64,000 nucleotides of DNA from positions 1 through 64,000 of the forward strand of contig JAQUWC010000001.1 in NCBI GenBank assembly GCA_028693085.1, read 5' to 3'. The notes beneath the pieces are model-generated. The model was not told the DNA's origin. It did no database searches and saw only the letters and a list, made by a program, of their open reading frames with translations. Shown one piece after another: positions 56,828 through 64,000 of the stretch (position 1 is its first letter; each line of letters opens with the position of its first letter). Position numbers and translations under genes: made by a program. This stretch comes from UBA5266 sp002411545 (GTDB taxonomy: Bacteria; Bacteroidota; Bacteroidia; Bacteroidales; WCHB1-69).

Positions 56828-57709
56828 TTATTTATTTTCTGCTATTAACTTTGCGATTTTCTTTTCGGCATCTAAGGCCATTTTTTCGGCATCTGCTACA
56901 TATTGTGATTGTGGGTATTTTGCTTGTAATTTATTTTTAACATCTATTACTGCCTGAAAACGTTCCACCTTTTTATATTCCACACTCTTGGATGCATATT
57001 CATAATTATTTTTCACCCAAATAAAATATGCCTCTTCCATATAGGGGGAATCTGGAAAATTCCTGCTTAAGTTTTGAAATGCCACTTGAGCTGATTTGTA
57101 TTTTTCCGTCCTATAATACATTTCAGCAATGGAAAAATCTTTTTTCGCCAATTTATTGCGTATAGCATCCATCATGGAATTTACTTCTTCTGTATATTTA
57201 CTTGTCGGATAATAATTGACAAATAGCTCCAAATTATTCATTGCCAAATAAGAATCTGTTTGGTCTAAATTATAAGCCGGTGCATTCAAAAAATAGGCTT
57301 TGGCTCGTAAAAAGGCGGCTTCTTCGGCACGCAGACTTTGCGGATATTTTTTCATGTAATCGTTGAAATAATATGCAGCAATAAGATAGTCTTTGTTTTG
57401 ATAATAACTACTTGCAAAGAAAAACAAGATGGAATCGCCTTGTTCGGTAGTCATAAATAAGGGATATATTTCTTCAAATAATTGAGAAGCCGTTAAATAA
57501 GCACCTTTATTGTAATAGGCTTTGGCTGCCTCATATTTAGCTTCTTTGGTCTTATATTTTCTGAATTTACGATTCGTGCTTTTGGTTTCCTTAGTCTTGA
57601 TCGACTTTTCCTTACGATCCTTCGGTTTGCTTTGCTGTTGGGCAAACACAGGAATAACCATCATACTTAATGATAGTAATAAAAGACATACAAACTGTTT
57701 TTTAAACAT
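56828..57709 (-). CDS. bamD: Outer membrane assembly factor BamD (no lipobox)
   Basis: From ATG 57709 the product has 293 residues; the frame extends 15 codons upstream but those overlap the promoter region. It contains TPR-like repeats (KYEAAKAYYNKGAYLTASQL, QNKDYLIAAYYFNDYMKKYP, KYKSAQVAFQNLSRNFPDS) as in BamD, which with BamA folds outer-membrane proteins. A 25-residue Lys-rich linker follows the signal peptide. Unlike usual BamD, the signal peptide ends VFAQQQ with no cysteine, so lipid anchoring is not predicted. First gene of the operon that ends with recN. Confidence 0.85.
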   Translation of the reverse strand: MFKKQFVCLLLLSLSMMVIPVFAQQQSKPKDRKEKSIKTKETKSTNRKFRKYKTKEAKYEAAKAYYNKGAYLTASQLFEEIYPLFMTTEQGDSILFFFASSYYQNKDYLIAAYYFNDYMKKYPQSLRAEEAAFLRAKAYFLNAPAYNLDQTDSYLAMNNLELFVNYYPTSKYTEEVNSMMDAIRNKLAKKDFSIAEMYYRTEKYKSAQVAFQNLSRNFPDSPYMEEAYFIWVKNNYEYASKSVEYKKVERFQAVIDVKNKLQAKYPQSQYVADAEKMALDAEKKIAKLIAENK

Positions 57710-57742
57710 TTGTAATTTTTCGATTTTAATTTTTAAAGCCTG

Positions 57743-57750
57743 CAAAAATA
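57743..57750 (-). promoter_or_regulatory. Promoter -7 box for the bamD-recN operon
   Basis: TATTTTTG on the minus strand, 33 bases before the chosen bamD ATG. Confidence 0.6.
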
Positions 57751-57958
57751 ACACTTTTTTTGATACCTATATAGTTTTTATTACATAAAATTATGTATTC
57801 ATATAACTGTATCGATTCAGTTTTATTGTTCCAAAAAACAATAATTTCGATTAGGAAAGACTAAAGAATGCGAAAGAAATCCCATATGCTCCACCGAATT
57901 TGATGAACACCTCGCCGTAAAGTAGGTATAAAAAATCATTTTTTAACATATTTTTTTG

Positions 57959-57966
57959 TATTTTTG
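57959..57966 (+). promoter_or_regulatory. Promoter -7 box for the Fer4_19 gene
   Basis: TATTTTTG lies 18 bases before the ATG at 57985. Confidence 0.6.
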
Positions 57967-57984
57967 CACCTTAATTCTTAAAAA

Positions 57985-58218
57985 ATGGAAATTGTAAAGA
58001 AATACACCAACGGTGAGATAACCATAGTATGGAAACCTAAATTATGCACTTTTGCTACTTATTGTTTTAAATTAAGTCCGACTGTTTTTAAACCCAAAGA
58101 AAGACCTTGGATACAGCCCGAAAATGAATCAACTAAAAAAATGATTTCTACTATCGAAAAATGTCCTTCCGGTGCCTTGACATATTACTATAATACAGAA
58201 AAACAATCTGATGAATAA
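57985..58218 (+). CDS. (4Fe-4S) mono-cluster protein, Fer4_19 family
   Basis: The 77-residue protein matches the small Fer4_19 family: ITIVWKPKLCTFATYCFKLS with a C-x5-C pair (Cys21, Cys27), KPKERPWIQP, and EKCPSGALTYYY with the third cysteine (Cys59). Such proteins probably carry an iron-sulfur cluster for electron transfer or redox sensing; the partner is unknown. It is monocistronic. Confidence 0.85.
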   Translation: MEIVKKYTNGEITIVWKPKLCTFATYCFKLSPTVFKPKERPWIQPENESTKKMISTIEKCPSGALTYYYNTEKQSDE

Positions 58219-58298
58219 GAGAGACTTTTGTTTTAATTCCCTATACATTCTTTTTTTTAATTTTTTTTAAAAACAAATTTTATTTTTCATATTTTATC

Positions 58299-58306
58299 TA
58301 TTTTTG
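58299..58306 (+). promoter_or_regulatory. Promoter -7 box upstream of the lipoprotein gene
   Basis: TATTTTTG lies 146 bases before the ATG at 58453, implying a leader of about 140 bases. Confidence 0.45.
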
Positions 58307-58452
58307 TGTGCAAAACAGCACGTGTACACTTTGATGATATGCACCATAAAATTAAATATAATACACTTATTATAAAGGCAATACTAATTCTAATTTGATT
58401 TATTATGTATCAGAAAGTGCGGCGTCAGCACGATAAACTCTGACAATTCATT

Positions 58453-58998
58453 ATGAAAACACCATGTATCTATTTTTCAGTATGTATTTTCTTATTAATG
58501 TTGACCTCCTGTGATAAAAAAGAAGATGTCGACGATAAAACTACGTATACTAACATTACACGCTCTATCGTGTCCTGCATTTCCGACATTCACAATCAAA
58601 ACCTTGCCGGAAGACCTACAGGTGCTCAAAACATGACAGTCGGTGGCCCCTTAGGAGGTGAGGTAATCATTGAAGGCTCTACCGGAGTAGCCGATAACGG
58701 AATATCCACCATGGATTTGAATTATACCTTAAGCGGTGTGAATTACATTTTTGTTTCTCAATATTATACGACTAATATCACCCTGAATGGAGTCATTAAC
58801 GAAAAAGGCAGTTTTAATAGCGAAACACAATATGTGAGCATTAACTATAGTTCTAGTAATTTGCAAATAAGCGGTTCCATTTATTATTCCAAAAACGATA
58901 AAGTATCGCGCACCATCAACGAAAGTGGCAGTGTAAGCATTAATCGATCCTGGAGCACAACCAACGGGTATGTATTTGGACAAACCGTAACCTATTAA
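58453..58998 (+). CDS. Small lipoprotein of unknown function
   Basis: The 181-residue product has a lipoprotein signal peptide with lipobox MLTSC (Cys20) followed by DKKED, an acidic start that in Bacteroidota often goes with export to the cell surface. The rest is a Ser/Thr/Asn-rich, beta-strand-like sequence with alternating polar and hydrophobic residues. No domain recognised. The neighbours are unrelated. Confidence 0.7.
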   Translation: MKTPCIYFSVCIFLLMLTSCDKKEDVDDKTTYTNITRSIVSCISDIHNQNLAGRPTGAQNMTVGGPLGGEVIIEGSTGVADNGISTMDLNYTLSGVNYIFVSQYYTTNITLNGVINEKGSFNSETQYVSINYSSSNLQISGSIYYSKNDKVSRTINESGSVSINRSWSTTNGYVFGQTVTY

Positions 58999-59048
58999 CC
59001 GTCTTAATAAAATTTTCATGTGATTATCGAACTCAGTCTGATTTTTTA

Positions 59049-59056
59049 TAATTTTG
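59049..59056 (+). promoter_or_regulatory. Promoter -7 box that fixes the start of the exonuclease
   Basis: TAATTTTG overlaps a TTG codon at 59054 that would open a longer frame. ATG 59072, 16 bases downstream, is therefore preferred. Confidence 0.55.
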
Positions 59057-59071
59057 TACGAAAACAAAGCC

Positions 59072-59563
59072 ATGACTGATTTCGCCTCTATAGATTTTGA
59101 AACCGCTAATCATCAATTGAGTAGTGTGTGCAGTGTAGGTGTAATCATCGTGCGACAGGGAATATGGGTAGATAAATTTTACAGTCTCATTAAACCCGAG
59201 CCAAACTATTATGCTCCCATTAACACAAGTGTCCATGGCTTACGCTATGAAAACACCGAACATGCTCATGTTTTTTCAGTGGTATGGAAGCAAATAGCCC
59301 CGCGCGTGGAAGGATTGACTTTGGTTGCGCATAACAAAGCCTTTGATGAAAATTGTTTAAAAGCCGCTTTTAAAACTTATTGTATGGATTATCCCGATTA
59401 TACATTTTTATGTACATTAAGAGCAGCACGCAAGCATTTTCCCTATTTATCAAATCATAAATTGCATACCGTTGCAGCTCAATGTGGATTTTACTTACAC
59501 AATCACCATCATGCTTTGGCCGATGCCGAAGCCTGCGCAGCTATTGCTAAACTTATTTTATAG
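59072..59563 (+). CDS. DEDDh 3'-5' exonuclease (DnaQ-like)
   Basis: From ATG 59072 the product has 163 residues. The exonuclease motifs are visible: ExoI ASIDFETAN (Asp8, Glu10), ExoII LVAHNKAFDENCL, and ExoIII HHALADAEACAAIA with the DEDDh histidine and last aspartate. It resembles stand-alone exonuclease proteins rather than a polymerase III epsilon chain with a clamp-binding tail. Likely role is trimming DNA or RNA ends; the substrate is unknown. It precedes the small GNAT gene by 26 bases. Confidence 0.88.
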   Translation: MTDFASIDFETANHQLSSVCSVGVIIVRQGIWVDKFYSLIKPEPNYYAPINTSVHGLRYENTEHAHVFSVVWKQIAPRVEGLTLVAHNKAFDENCLKAAFKTYCMDYPDYTFLCTLRAARKHFPYLSNHKLHTVAAQCGFYLHNHHHALADAEACAAIAKLIL

Positions 59564-59589
59564 AGAATAAATAATGATTTAACTAACAT

Positions 59590-59892
59590 ATGGATAATAA
59601 TCTCGCTAAGGTTCAATGGTATATAGTAGATCGAAGAGGAATGTTATATATAGAAGAAGTAGGTGAAAAAATTGCCGTGATGACTTTTCAGTATGCAGAC
59701 GAACAACACATTATTGTTGACCATACTCACGTAGACGGCGCATATAGAAATATGGGCTATGCCAAACTTTTATTACATCACATGCTTCAATTTGCAGAAG
59801 AAAATCATCTGATTATCATTCCTCAATGTTCGTTTGTCAAAGCAGCCTTAAGCCGTAATTCGACAGAAAGCACACAAAGTAATGAAAGTTGA
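59590..59892 (+). CDS. Small GNAT-family N-acetyltransferase
   Basis: The 100-residue protein matches the short GNAT_acetyltr_2 type (YjdJ/GTLF3B-like): VDHTHVDGAYRNMGYAKLLL (about 43-62) is the acetyl-CoA loop, and IIPQCSFVKAAL is the usual C-terminal strand. The substrate is unknown. The Ser/Thr/Asn-rich tail is not part of the domain. It is likely co-transcribed with the exonuclease. Confidence 0.85.
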   Translation: MDNNLAKVQWYIVDRRGMLYIEEVGEKIAVMTFQYADEQHIIVDHTHVDGAYRNMGYAKLLLHHMLQFAEENHLIIIPQCSFVKAALSRNSTESTQSNES

Positions 59893-59960
59893 TATCTGTG
59901 AATTATCGAATATAAATCTATAATATGTTTCTACCATTCAATGACAAAATTAATCAAGCA

Positions 59961-61847
59961 TTATTCTTTTTCGCTGAGTTCTAACCAACGATTGCATTGT
60001 TGATTTAGCTCTTCGCAAAGAGCGGAATAGCGTTTAGAGATAGTTTCTATATTCTCTGCATATTCGGCCGGTGATGATAATATATCATTTAATTCTATCT
60101 TTTCACGCTCCAATTCGTTGATAGAGGCTTCCAAGGCCTCGAATTCCTTACGTTCTTTGTAAGTCATTTTAGAGGAGGACGTTTGCGAAGGGCTTTGTGT
60201 GTTTTTGGGTTTATCTGCTTTAGCTCTTAATCGATTCCCTTTCTCAATCCATACTTTTTGTTCTTTATAGCGGGTGTAATTTCCGTAAAAGTCTTTTATC
60301 ATTCCATTATTTTCAAAAATAAAAAGATGATCCACCAATTTATCCATAAACCAACGGTCGTGGGAGACCACCAACAAACAACCCGTAAAATTCAATAAGA
60401 AATCTTCGAGTAAATGCAGGGTTTCTATATCGAAATCGTTTGTAGGTTCGTCTAAAAGTAAAAAATTTGGATTGGTCAGTAAGACGAGCAGTAAGTAAAA
60501 TTTGCGCTTCTGTCCTCCGCTTAAGTTATCGTAATAAGTATATTGTGTTTGGTAAGAAAATCCAAAATGATTTAAAAAGCGGGATGCCGATAGGTAATTT
60601 CCATTAGAGGTTTGAATAACTTCGGCTTTTTCTTCTATGATATCTATCAGCCGTTTGCCGTAACAATCGGACGGAAGTCCGTCTTGGTCGTAATATCCGA
60701 AAATGATGGTTTCGCCTTTCACTATACGGCCGGCCGTTGGACGAAGCTGCTGCACGATAAGTTTTAATAAAGTAGATTTGCCACATCCGTTGGGACCGAC
60801 AATGCCGCATCGTTCTCCTTTTTTGAATACATATGAAAAATCTTTTATAATTGCACGTTCATCATAGTAGAAATCGAGGTTGTTAATCTCTAAGATTTTA
60901 TTTCCAATCCTTTCGGTTTTGACGGAAAAACTTGTATGGGTATCATGGGTTGCTTGTAAGGCTTTTTGCTTGATTTCTTCAAAACTGTCAATACGAGCTT
61001 TTGCTTTCGTTGTACGTGCTTGAGGGCTCGCACGCATCCATTCCAATTCTTTGCGATATAAAGCTTTGGCATGCTCTACCTCTGCTGACTGATTGGCAAT
61101 GCGTTCGGCTTTCTTTTCTAAATAATAGGAATATTTTCCCTTATAGCGATATAACTTTGTTTGATCTAATTCCAATATATCGTCACAAATTTTATCGAGA
61201 AAAAAACGATCGTGAGTAACCATTAAAAGGGTAATATTTGCCTGTGATAAATAGCCTTCTAACCATTCAATCATTTCAATATCCAAATGATTGGTAGGCT
61301 CATCCAATATCAGCATTTCCGATTCGGATAATAAGGTTTGTGCCAAAATAACTTTTTTGCGCTCTCCTCCCGATAGGATATTAAAATCAGAAAATATATC
61401 GTGGATATCAAAACGCGACAATATATCTTTGATCCGACTCTCATAATTCCAAGCGGCTAATGCATCCATTTTTTCTATGGACAGCTCCATGCATTTACGA
61501 TTCTCTGAGTTTTCGTGCAGACTATAGGCATTCATCGCATCTTCGTATGCTTTAATTGTATGTATTAAAGGAGTATCGCTATTTAAAATGATATCCAGAA
61601 TCCGTTGCTCTTTCATGGCATCAGTATGTTGAGGCAGGTATGCAATGTGTATATCTTTTCGAAAAGTAATAGTCCCTTCATCAGGCACATCCAAACCCAT
61701 TATAATATTTAATAAGCTTGACTTTCCGGCGCCGTTTTTAGCAATCAATGCCGTCTTCTGGCCTTTTTCTATGCCAAAGGTTAGTTTATCCAAAAGAAGT
61801 TGTTCGCCGTAACTTTTACTTAGGTTTTCTATACTTAGTAGATTCAT
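59961..61847 (-). CDS. ABC-F family ATPase (Uup-like)
   Basis: From ATG 61847 the product has 628 residues; the extra 15 upstream codons overlap the promoter. Two ABC domains without membrane segments are seen: Walker A KNGAGKSS and signature LSGGERKKVILAQ in the first, GPNGCGKSTLLKL and LSGGQKRKFYLLL in the second, separated by a charged linker. A C-terminal coiled coil (about 550-628) points to the Uup subfamily. ABC-F proteins act on ribosomes, or on branched DNA intermediates in the case of Uup. A housekeeping role is more likely than antibiotic protection. Confidence 0.92.
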   Translation of the reverse strand: MNLLSIENLSKSYGEQLLLDKLTFGIEKGQKTALIAKNGAGKSSLLNIIMGLDVPDEGTITFRKDIHIAYLPQHTDAMKEQRILDIILNSDTPLIHTIKAYEDAMNAYSLHENSENRKCMELSIEKMDALAAWNYESRIKDILSRFDIHDIFSDFNILSGGERKKVILAQTLLSESEMLILDEPTNHLDIEMIEWLEGYLSQANITLLMVTHDRFFLDKICDDILELDQTKLYRYKGKYSYYLEKKAERIANQSAEVEHAKALYRKELEWMRASPQARTTKAKARIDSFEEIKQKALQATHDTHTSFSVKTERIGNKILEINNLDFYYDERAIIKDFSYVFKKGERCGIVGPNGCGKSTLLKLIVQQLRPTAGRIVKGETIIFGYYDQDGLPSDCYGKRLIDIIEEKAEVIQTSNGNYLSASRFLNHFGFSYQTQYTYYDNLSGGQKRKFYLLLVLLTNPNFLLLDEPTNDFDIETLHLLEDFLLNFTGCLLVVSHDRWFMDKLVDHLFIFENNGMIKDFYGNYTRYKEQKVWIEKGNRLRAKADKPKNTQSPSQTSSSKMTYKERKEFEALEASINELEREKIELNDILSSPAEYAENIETISKRYSALCEELNQQCNRWLELSEKE

Positions 61848-61864
61848 TGTCGGAAATTGTTGAG

Positions 61865-61872
61865 CAAATGTA
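61865..61872 (-). promoter_or_regulatory. Promoter -7 box for the ABC-F gene
   Basis: TACATTTG on the minus strand, 17 bases before ATG 61847. It lies inside the longer open frame and so decides the start. Confidence 0.55.
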
Positions 61873-62045
61873 CACAATATTGTGTTATCCAATAACGAAA
61901 ACTTATGTCAAACTATTTTACTCCCTACATCCCAAATTTATTTTATGTGTAGTTGCTTTTCGTGATAGCTGTTTTCATTTTATTTTTTAGTGTATTACAT
62001 CCATTTTCTTTCGTTACGATTTTTTTTTCTCCCAATAGCCTTTTG

Positions 62046-62063
62046 TTTGGGTGCGCACCCAAA
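62046..62063. repeat. GC-rich palindrome, doublet copy 1
   Basis: The 18-base core TTTGGGTGCGCACCCAAA is perfect, with G before and T after, so the outer symmetry is lost at this copy. Confidence 0.9.
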
Positions 62064-62107
62064 TGAAATTTTGTGCCTTCTCGTTATATTTTTATAATTA
62101 TAAAAAA

Positions 62108-62131
62108 TCGTTTGGGTGCGCACCCAAACAA
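62108..62131. repeat. GC-rich palindrome, doublet copy 2
   Basis: The same 18-base core lies at 62111-62128, with TCG before and CAA after; 22 of 24 positions match the gap-flanking copies. The spacer to copy 1 (62064-62110) is AT-rich and contains TTATAATTATAA. Confidence 0.9.
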
Positions 62132-62304
62132 AAAGGAGTCCCGTGTCGTTTTAAAGCTATCCCTTTTAATTCTAGCTAACATATTATGGGATATTGATAT
62201 TTTACGCAGCTAATCTATATAGTATGTCGGAGATTTGAATGTATACCAAGCCCATAAAATTGAATTTAGTTAAAAAAAAGATAGTATTGTGATATATTTT
62301 TTTA

Positions 62305-62312
62305 TACTTTTG
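62305..62312 (+). promoter_or_regulatory. Promoter -7 box for metK
   Basis: TACTTTTG lies 136 bases before the metK ATG and just upstream of the riboswitch, so the RNA would begin near 62319. Confidence 0.6.
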
Positions 62313-62319
62313 CATGCAC

Positions 62320-62372
62320 TAAAAAAGTGGATAGATTTGATTTGATTGCAACCACTAAAAAATGCTAAAACA
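62320..62372 (+). promoter_or_regulatory. Probable SAM-II riboswitch of metK
   Basis: The sequence fits the SAM-II layout: a short stem GTGG (62327-62330) / CCAC (62352-62355), a loop with GATTTGATTTGATTGCAA, then an A-rich segment and the conserved GCTAAA (62364-62369) that forms the pseudoknot. SAM-II aptamers are known from Alphaproteobacteria and Bacteroidota upstream of methionine and SAM genes. The gene downstream is metK, which makes SAM. The aptamer is 76 bases from the ATG, farther than usual. Confidence 0.7.
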
Positions 62373-62448
62373 ATAACATTTCTCTCAGTCATTTCACTTT
62401 ATTCATCTTTTTTTAAATTTATGAATATTAATTTAAAAAATAAAAAAA

Positions 62449-63786
62449 ATGGCTTATTTATTTACATCCGAATCCGTTTCGGAAGGGCATCCCGACAAAA
62501 TATCGGATCAAATATCAGATGCATTATTAGATGAATTTCTTCGTCACGACCCTCAGTCGAAAGTGGCATGCGAGACATTGGTAACCACGGGTTTGGTGGT
62601 GTGTGCCGGTGAAGTGAGGACAAATAGTTATATCGATATACAACGTGTTGCGCGCAATGTGATTGAACAAATCGGTTATACCAAAGGAGAATATATGTTT
62701 GAAAGCAATTCCTGCGGTGTGATTTCAGCCATACATGAACAATCGCCTGATATTTATCAAGGAGTAGATCGTGAGGACATAGAAAACCAAGGAGCCGGTG
62801 ATCAAGGTATGATGTTCGGTTATGCCGTGAAAGAAATGGATAATTTAATGCCTTTGCCTATCGAATTGGCGCATATTTTTATGCAAGAATTAGCCGCCAT
62901 ACGCAAAGAAGGTAAGAAAATGAAATACCTTCGTCCCGATTCCAAATCGCAAATCACTGTAGAATACAATGCCAAAGGTGTTCCTGTGAAAATAAACACC
63001 ATTATCATTTCCACTCAGCACGATGAATTTGTCAAAGCTGAGAATCAAAGCAAAAAAGCCCAAGATGTGGCTGATACTAAAATGTTAGAAACCATAAAAA
63101 CAGATGTGGAAAAGGTATTAATCCCTCGTGTTAAGAGCGTTTGTCCTCCCCATATTCGTCGTTTATTTAAAGGAGATTACAACTTATATGTAAATCCTAC
63201 CGGTAAGTTTGTTATTGGTGGTCCTCACGGCGACACGGGACTCACTGGACGAAAAATCATTGTCGACACCTACGGGGGAAAAGGAGCACATGGTGGAGGT
63301 GCTTTTTCGGGGAAAGACTCTTCGAAAGTGGATCGTTCGGCGGCTTATGCCGCCCGTCATATTGCCAAAAATGTCGTTGCGGCAGGAATAGCGAAAGAAG
63401 CTTTGGTGCAAGTAGCCTATGCTATCGGCATAGCCCGTCCGGTGGGAGTATTTGTAAATACATATAATAGCTGTTTAATAAAAGATAAAAACGGGAAAAA
63501 AGTATCCGATGGTATCATAGCCGAAAAAGTAATGGAGCTCTTCGATTTACGTCCTTATGCCATTATTCAACGTTTCGGATTGCAAAACCCTATTTTCCAA
63601 CCGACAGCAACCTACGGCCATTTTGGAAGAGATTGTTATAAGCAAGAAGTTGAAGTGTTTTATAAAGACAAAAACACGAAAACAAAAATCGTTAACGGTC
63701 AGGAAAAGTATTTCAAAGAAGTGGAATTCTTTGCTTGGGAAAAGGTAGACTATGTCGAAAAATTAAAAAAGGCATTTGATATATAG
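62449..63786 (+). CDS. metK: S-adenosylmethionine synthase
   Basis: The 445-residue enzyme makes SAM from methionine and ATP. Signatures are present: LFTSESVSEGHPDKISDQIS (4-23) with the ATP-site histidine, GAGDQGMMFGYA (about 115-126), and GGGAFSGKDSSKVDRSAAY (about 282-300), the P-loop-like region. Length is within the family range, with a Lys-rich insertion near the C-terminus (about 400-430). A terminator hairpin begins inside the last codons. Expression is probably limited by SAM through the leader. Confidence 0.97.
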   Translation: MAYLFTSESVSEGHPDKISDQISDALLDEFLRHDPQSKVACETLVTTGLVVCAGEVRTNSYIDIQRVARNVIEQIGYTKGEYMFESNSCGVISAIHEQSPDIYQGVDREDIENQGAGDQGMMFGYAVKEMDNLMPLPIELAHIFMQELAAIRKEGKKMKYLRPDSKSQITVEYNAKGVPVKINTIIISTQHDEFVKAENQSKKAQDVADTKMLETIKTDVEKVLIPRVKSVCPPHIRRLFKGDYNLYVNPTGKFVIGGPHGDTGLTGRKIIVDTYGGKGAHGGGAFSGKDSSKVDRSAAYAARHIAKNVVAAGIAKEALVQVAYAIGIARPVGVFVNTYNSCLIKDKNGKKVSDGIIAEKVMELFDLRPYAIIQRFGLQNPIFQPTATYGHFGRDCYKQEVEVFYKDKNTKTKIVNGQEKYFKEVEFFAWEKVDYVEKLKKAFDI

Positions 63787-63806
63787 GATTCTTTTGCCTT
63801 TTTTTT
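63765..63806 (+). terminator. Terminator overlapping the metK stop
   Basis: AAAAAAGGCA (63765-63774) pairs with TGCCTTTTTT (63795-63804) around a 20-base loop that contains the metK stop codon; eight T close the structure. Confidence 0.75.
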
Positions 63807-63859
63807 CCTACGAACGAATAAATAGTAAGAAATAAATGTTATTTCTTCAATTATTTTTA

Positions 63860-63867
63860 TACTTTTG
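63860..63867 (+). promoter_or_regulatory. Promoter -7 box for the acyl-CoA synthetase gene
   Basis: TACTTTTG lies 26 bases before the ATG at 63894. Confidence 0.6.
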
Positions 63868-63893
63868 TCGTCTAAAATTTAATATCATTCAAA

Positions 63894-64000
63894 ATGGAAA
63901 TTACAAGAACATTTGAATTATTAGACTGGATATCCGAAAAATATCAAAAAAACGATATCCTTGCAGGAAAAAAAGACGGAGAATGGATAAAATACAGCGT
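63894..64000 (+). CDS. Long-chain fatty acid-CoA ligase, N-terminus (runs off the window)
   Basis: The first 35 residues, starting MEITRTFELLDWISEKYQKN and continuing LAGKKDGEWIKYS, match the N-terminus of Bacteroidota AMP-dependent long-chain acyl-CoA synthetases. These activate fatty acids with ATP and CoA. No catalytic motif lies within the window, so the call rests on the N-terminal pattern and the promoter. Confidence 0.7.
   Translation, partial: MEITRTFELLDWISEKYQKNDILAGKKDGEWIKYS

Larger units (their letters stand above)
61848..62448. other. Intergenic region with palindrome doublet and metK control region
   Basis: From left to right this 600-base region holds the ABC-F promoter, two copies of the GC-rich palindrome 47 bases apart, about 170 bases with no recognised signal, the metK promoter, and a probable SAM-II riboswitch. 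No coding sequence was recognised. Confidence 0.7.

Overview
The window is a low-GC stretch of a Bacteroidota chromosome, most likely order Bacteroidales. Three things show this. Promoters carry the Bacteroidota -7 element TAnnTTTG, very often as TACTTTTG just before a start codon. Type IX secretion (T9SS) components and C-terminal sorting domains are present. The gene neighbourhoods are typical of the phylum: DUF4271-hemD-rnpA, fused secDF, bamD-rpoZ-coaBC-porD-recN, and an ATP synthase operon without beta and epsilon. A run of exactly 100 N at 17659-17758 marks a scaffold gap in a draft assembly. I saw no rRNA, tRNA, CRISPR array, prophage or complete insertion sequence.

Layout. 1-1190: the start of an unidentified leftward gene, a 5'-truncated LamG/T9SS fragment, and an imperfect inverted-repeat element. 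1193-4942: porZ and fumC. 5018-10108 (leftward): atpB-E-F-H-A-G. 10286-11404: a lone ABC-2 permease. 11598-17448: a bifunctional nuclease, DUF4271 protein, hemD, rnpA and secDF. 17449-17960: a terminator and the N gap, which is bordered on both sides by the same 24-bp perfect palindrome. 17961-20735 (leftward): lpxH and htpG. 21032-28202: a Rossmann/DUF2520 protein, a MORN-repeat protein, rimO, a lipoprotein, a polyprenyl-phosphate sugar transferase and dnaN. 28277-35219 (leftward): rocD, folD, ffh, a GT2 fusion protein and a SpoIID-like protein. 35453-36904: an alanine/glycine:cation symporter. 36905-37635: a non-coding stretch with a gene remnant.

37636-50565 holds one leftward gene for a 4309-residue secreted protein. 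It has six modules of about 550 residues (CARDB-like domain plus parallel beta-helix) and a T9SS sorting domain. 50981 onwards: fabG, a secreted hypothetical protein, then the leftward operon bamD-rpoZ-coaBC-porD-recN, several small genes (Fer4_19 ferredoxin-like protein, lipoprotein, DEDDh exonuclease, small GNAT), an ABC-F ATPase, a second palindrome doublet, metK behind a probable SAM-II riboswitch, and the start of an acyl-CoA synthetase.

How the parts fit. Most genes are core housekeeping: energy, translation, protein export, envelope assembly, folate and SAM metabolism. The accessory theme is the cell surface. PorZ and PorD belong to the T9SS, BamD to outer-membrane assembly, and the giant repeat protein and the LamG fragment are T9SS cargo. 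The sugar transferase and GT2 proteins could help make the surface glycan to which T9SS cargo is attached. The least explained signals are the palindrome doublets, the modular giant protein with Tyr/Asn-rich beta-helix rungs, and the GT2 fusion whose sugar-transferase domain has lost its catalytic core.
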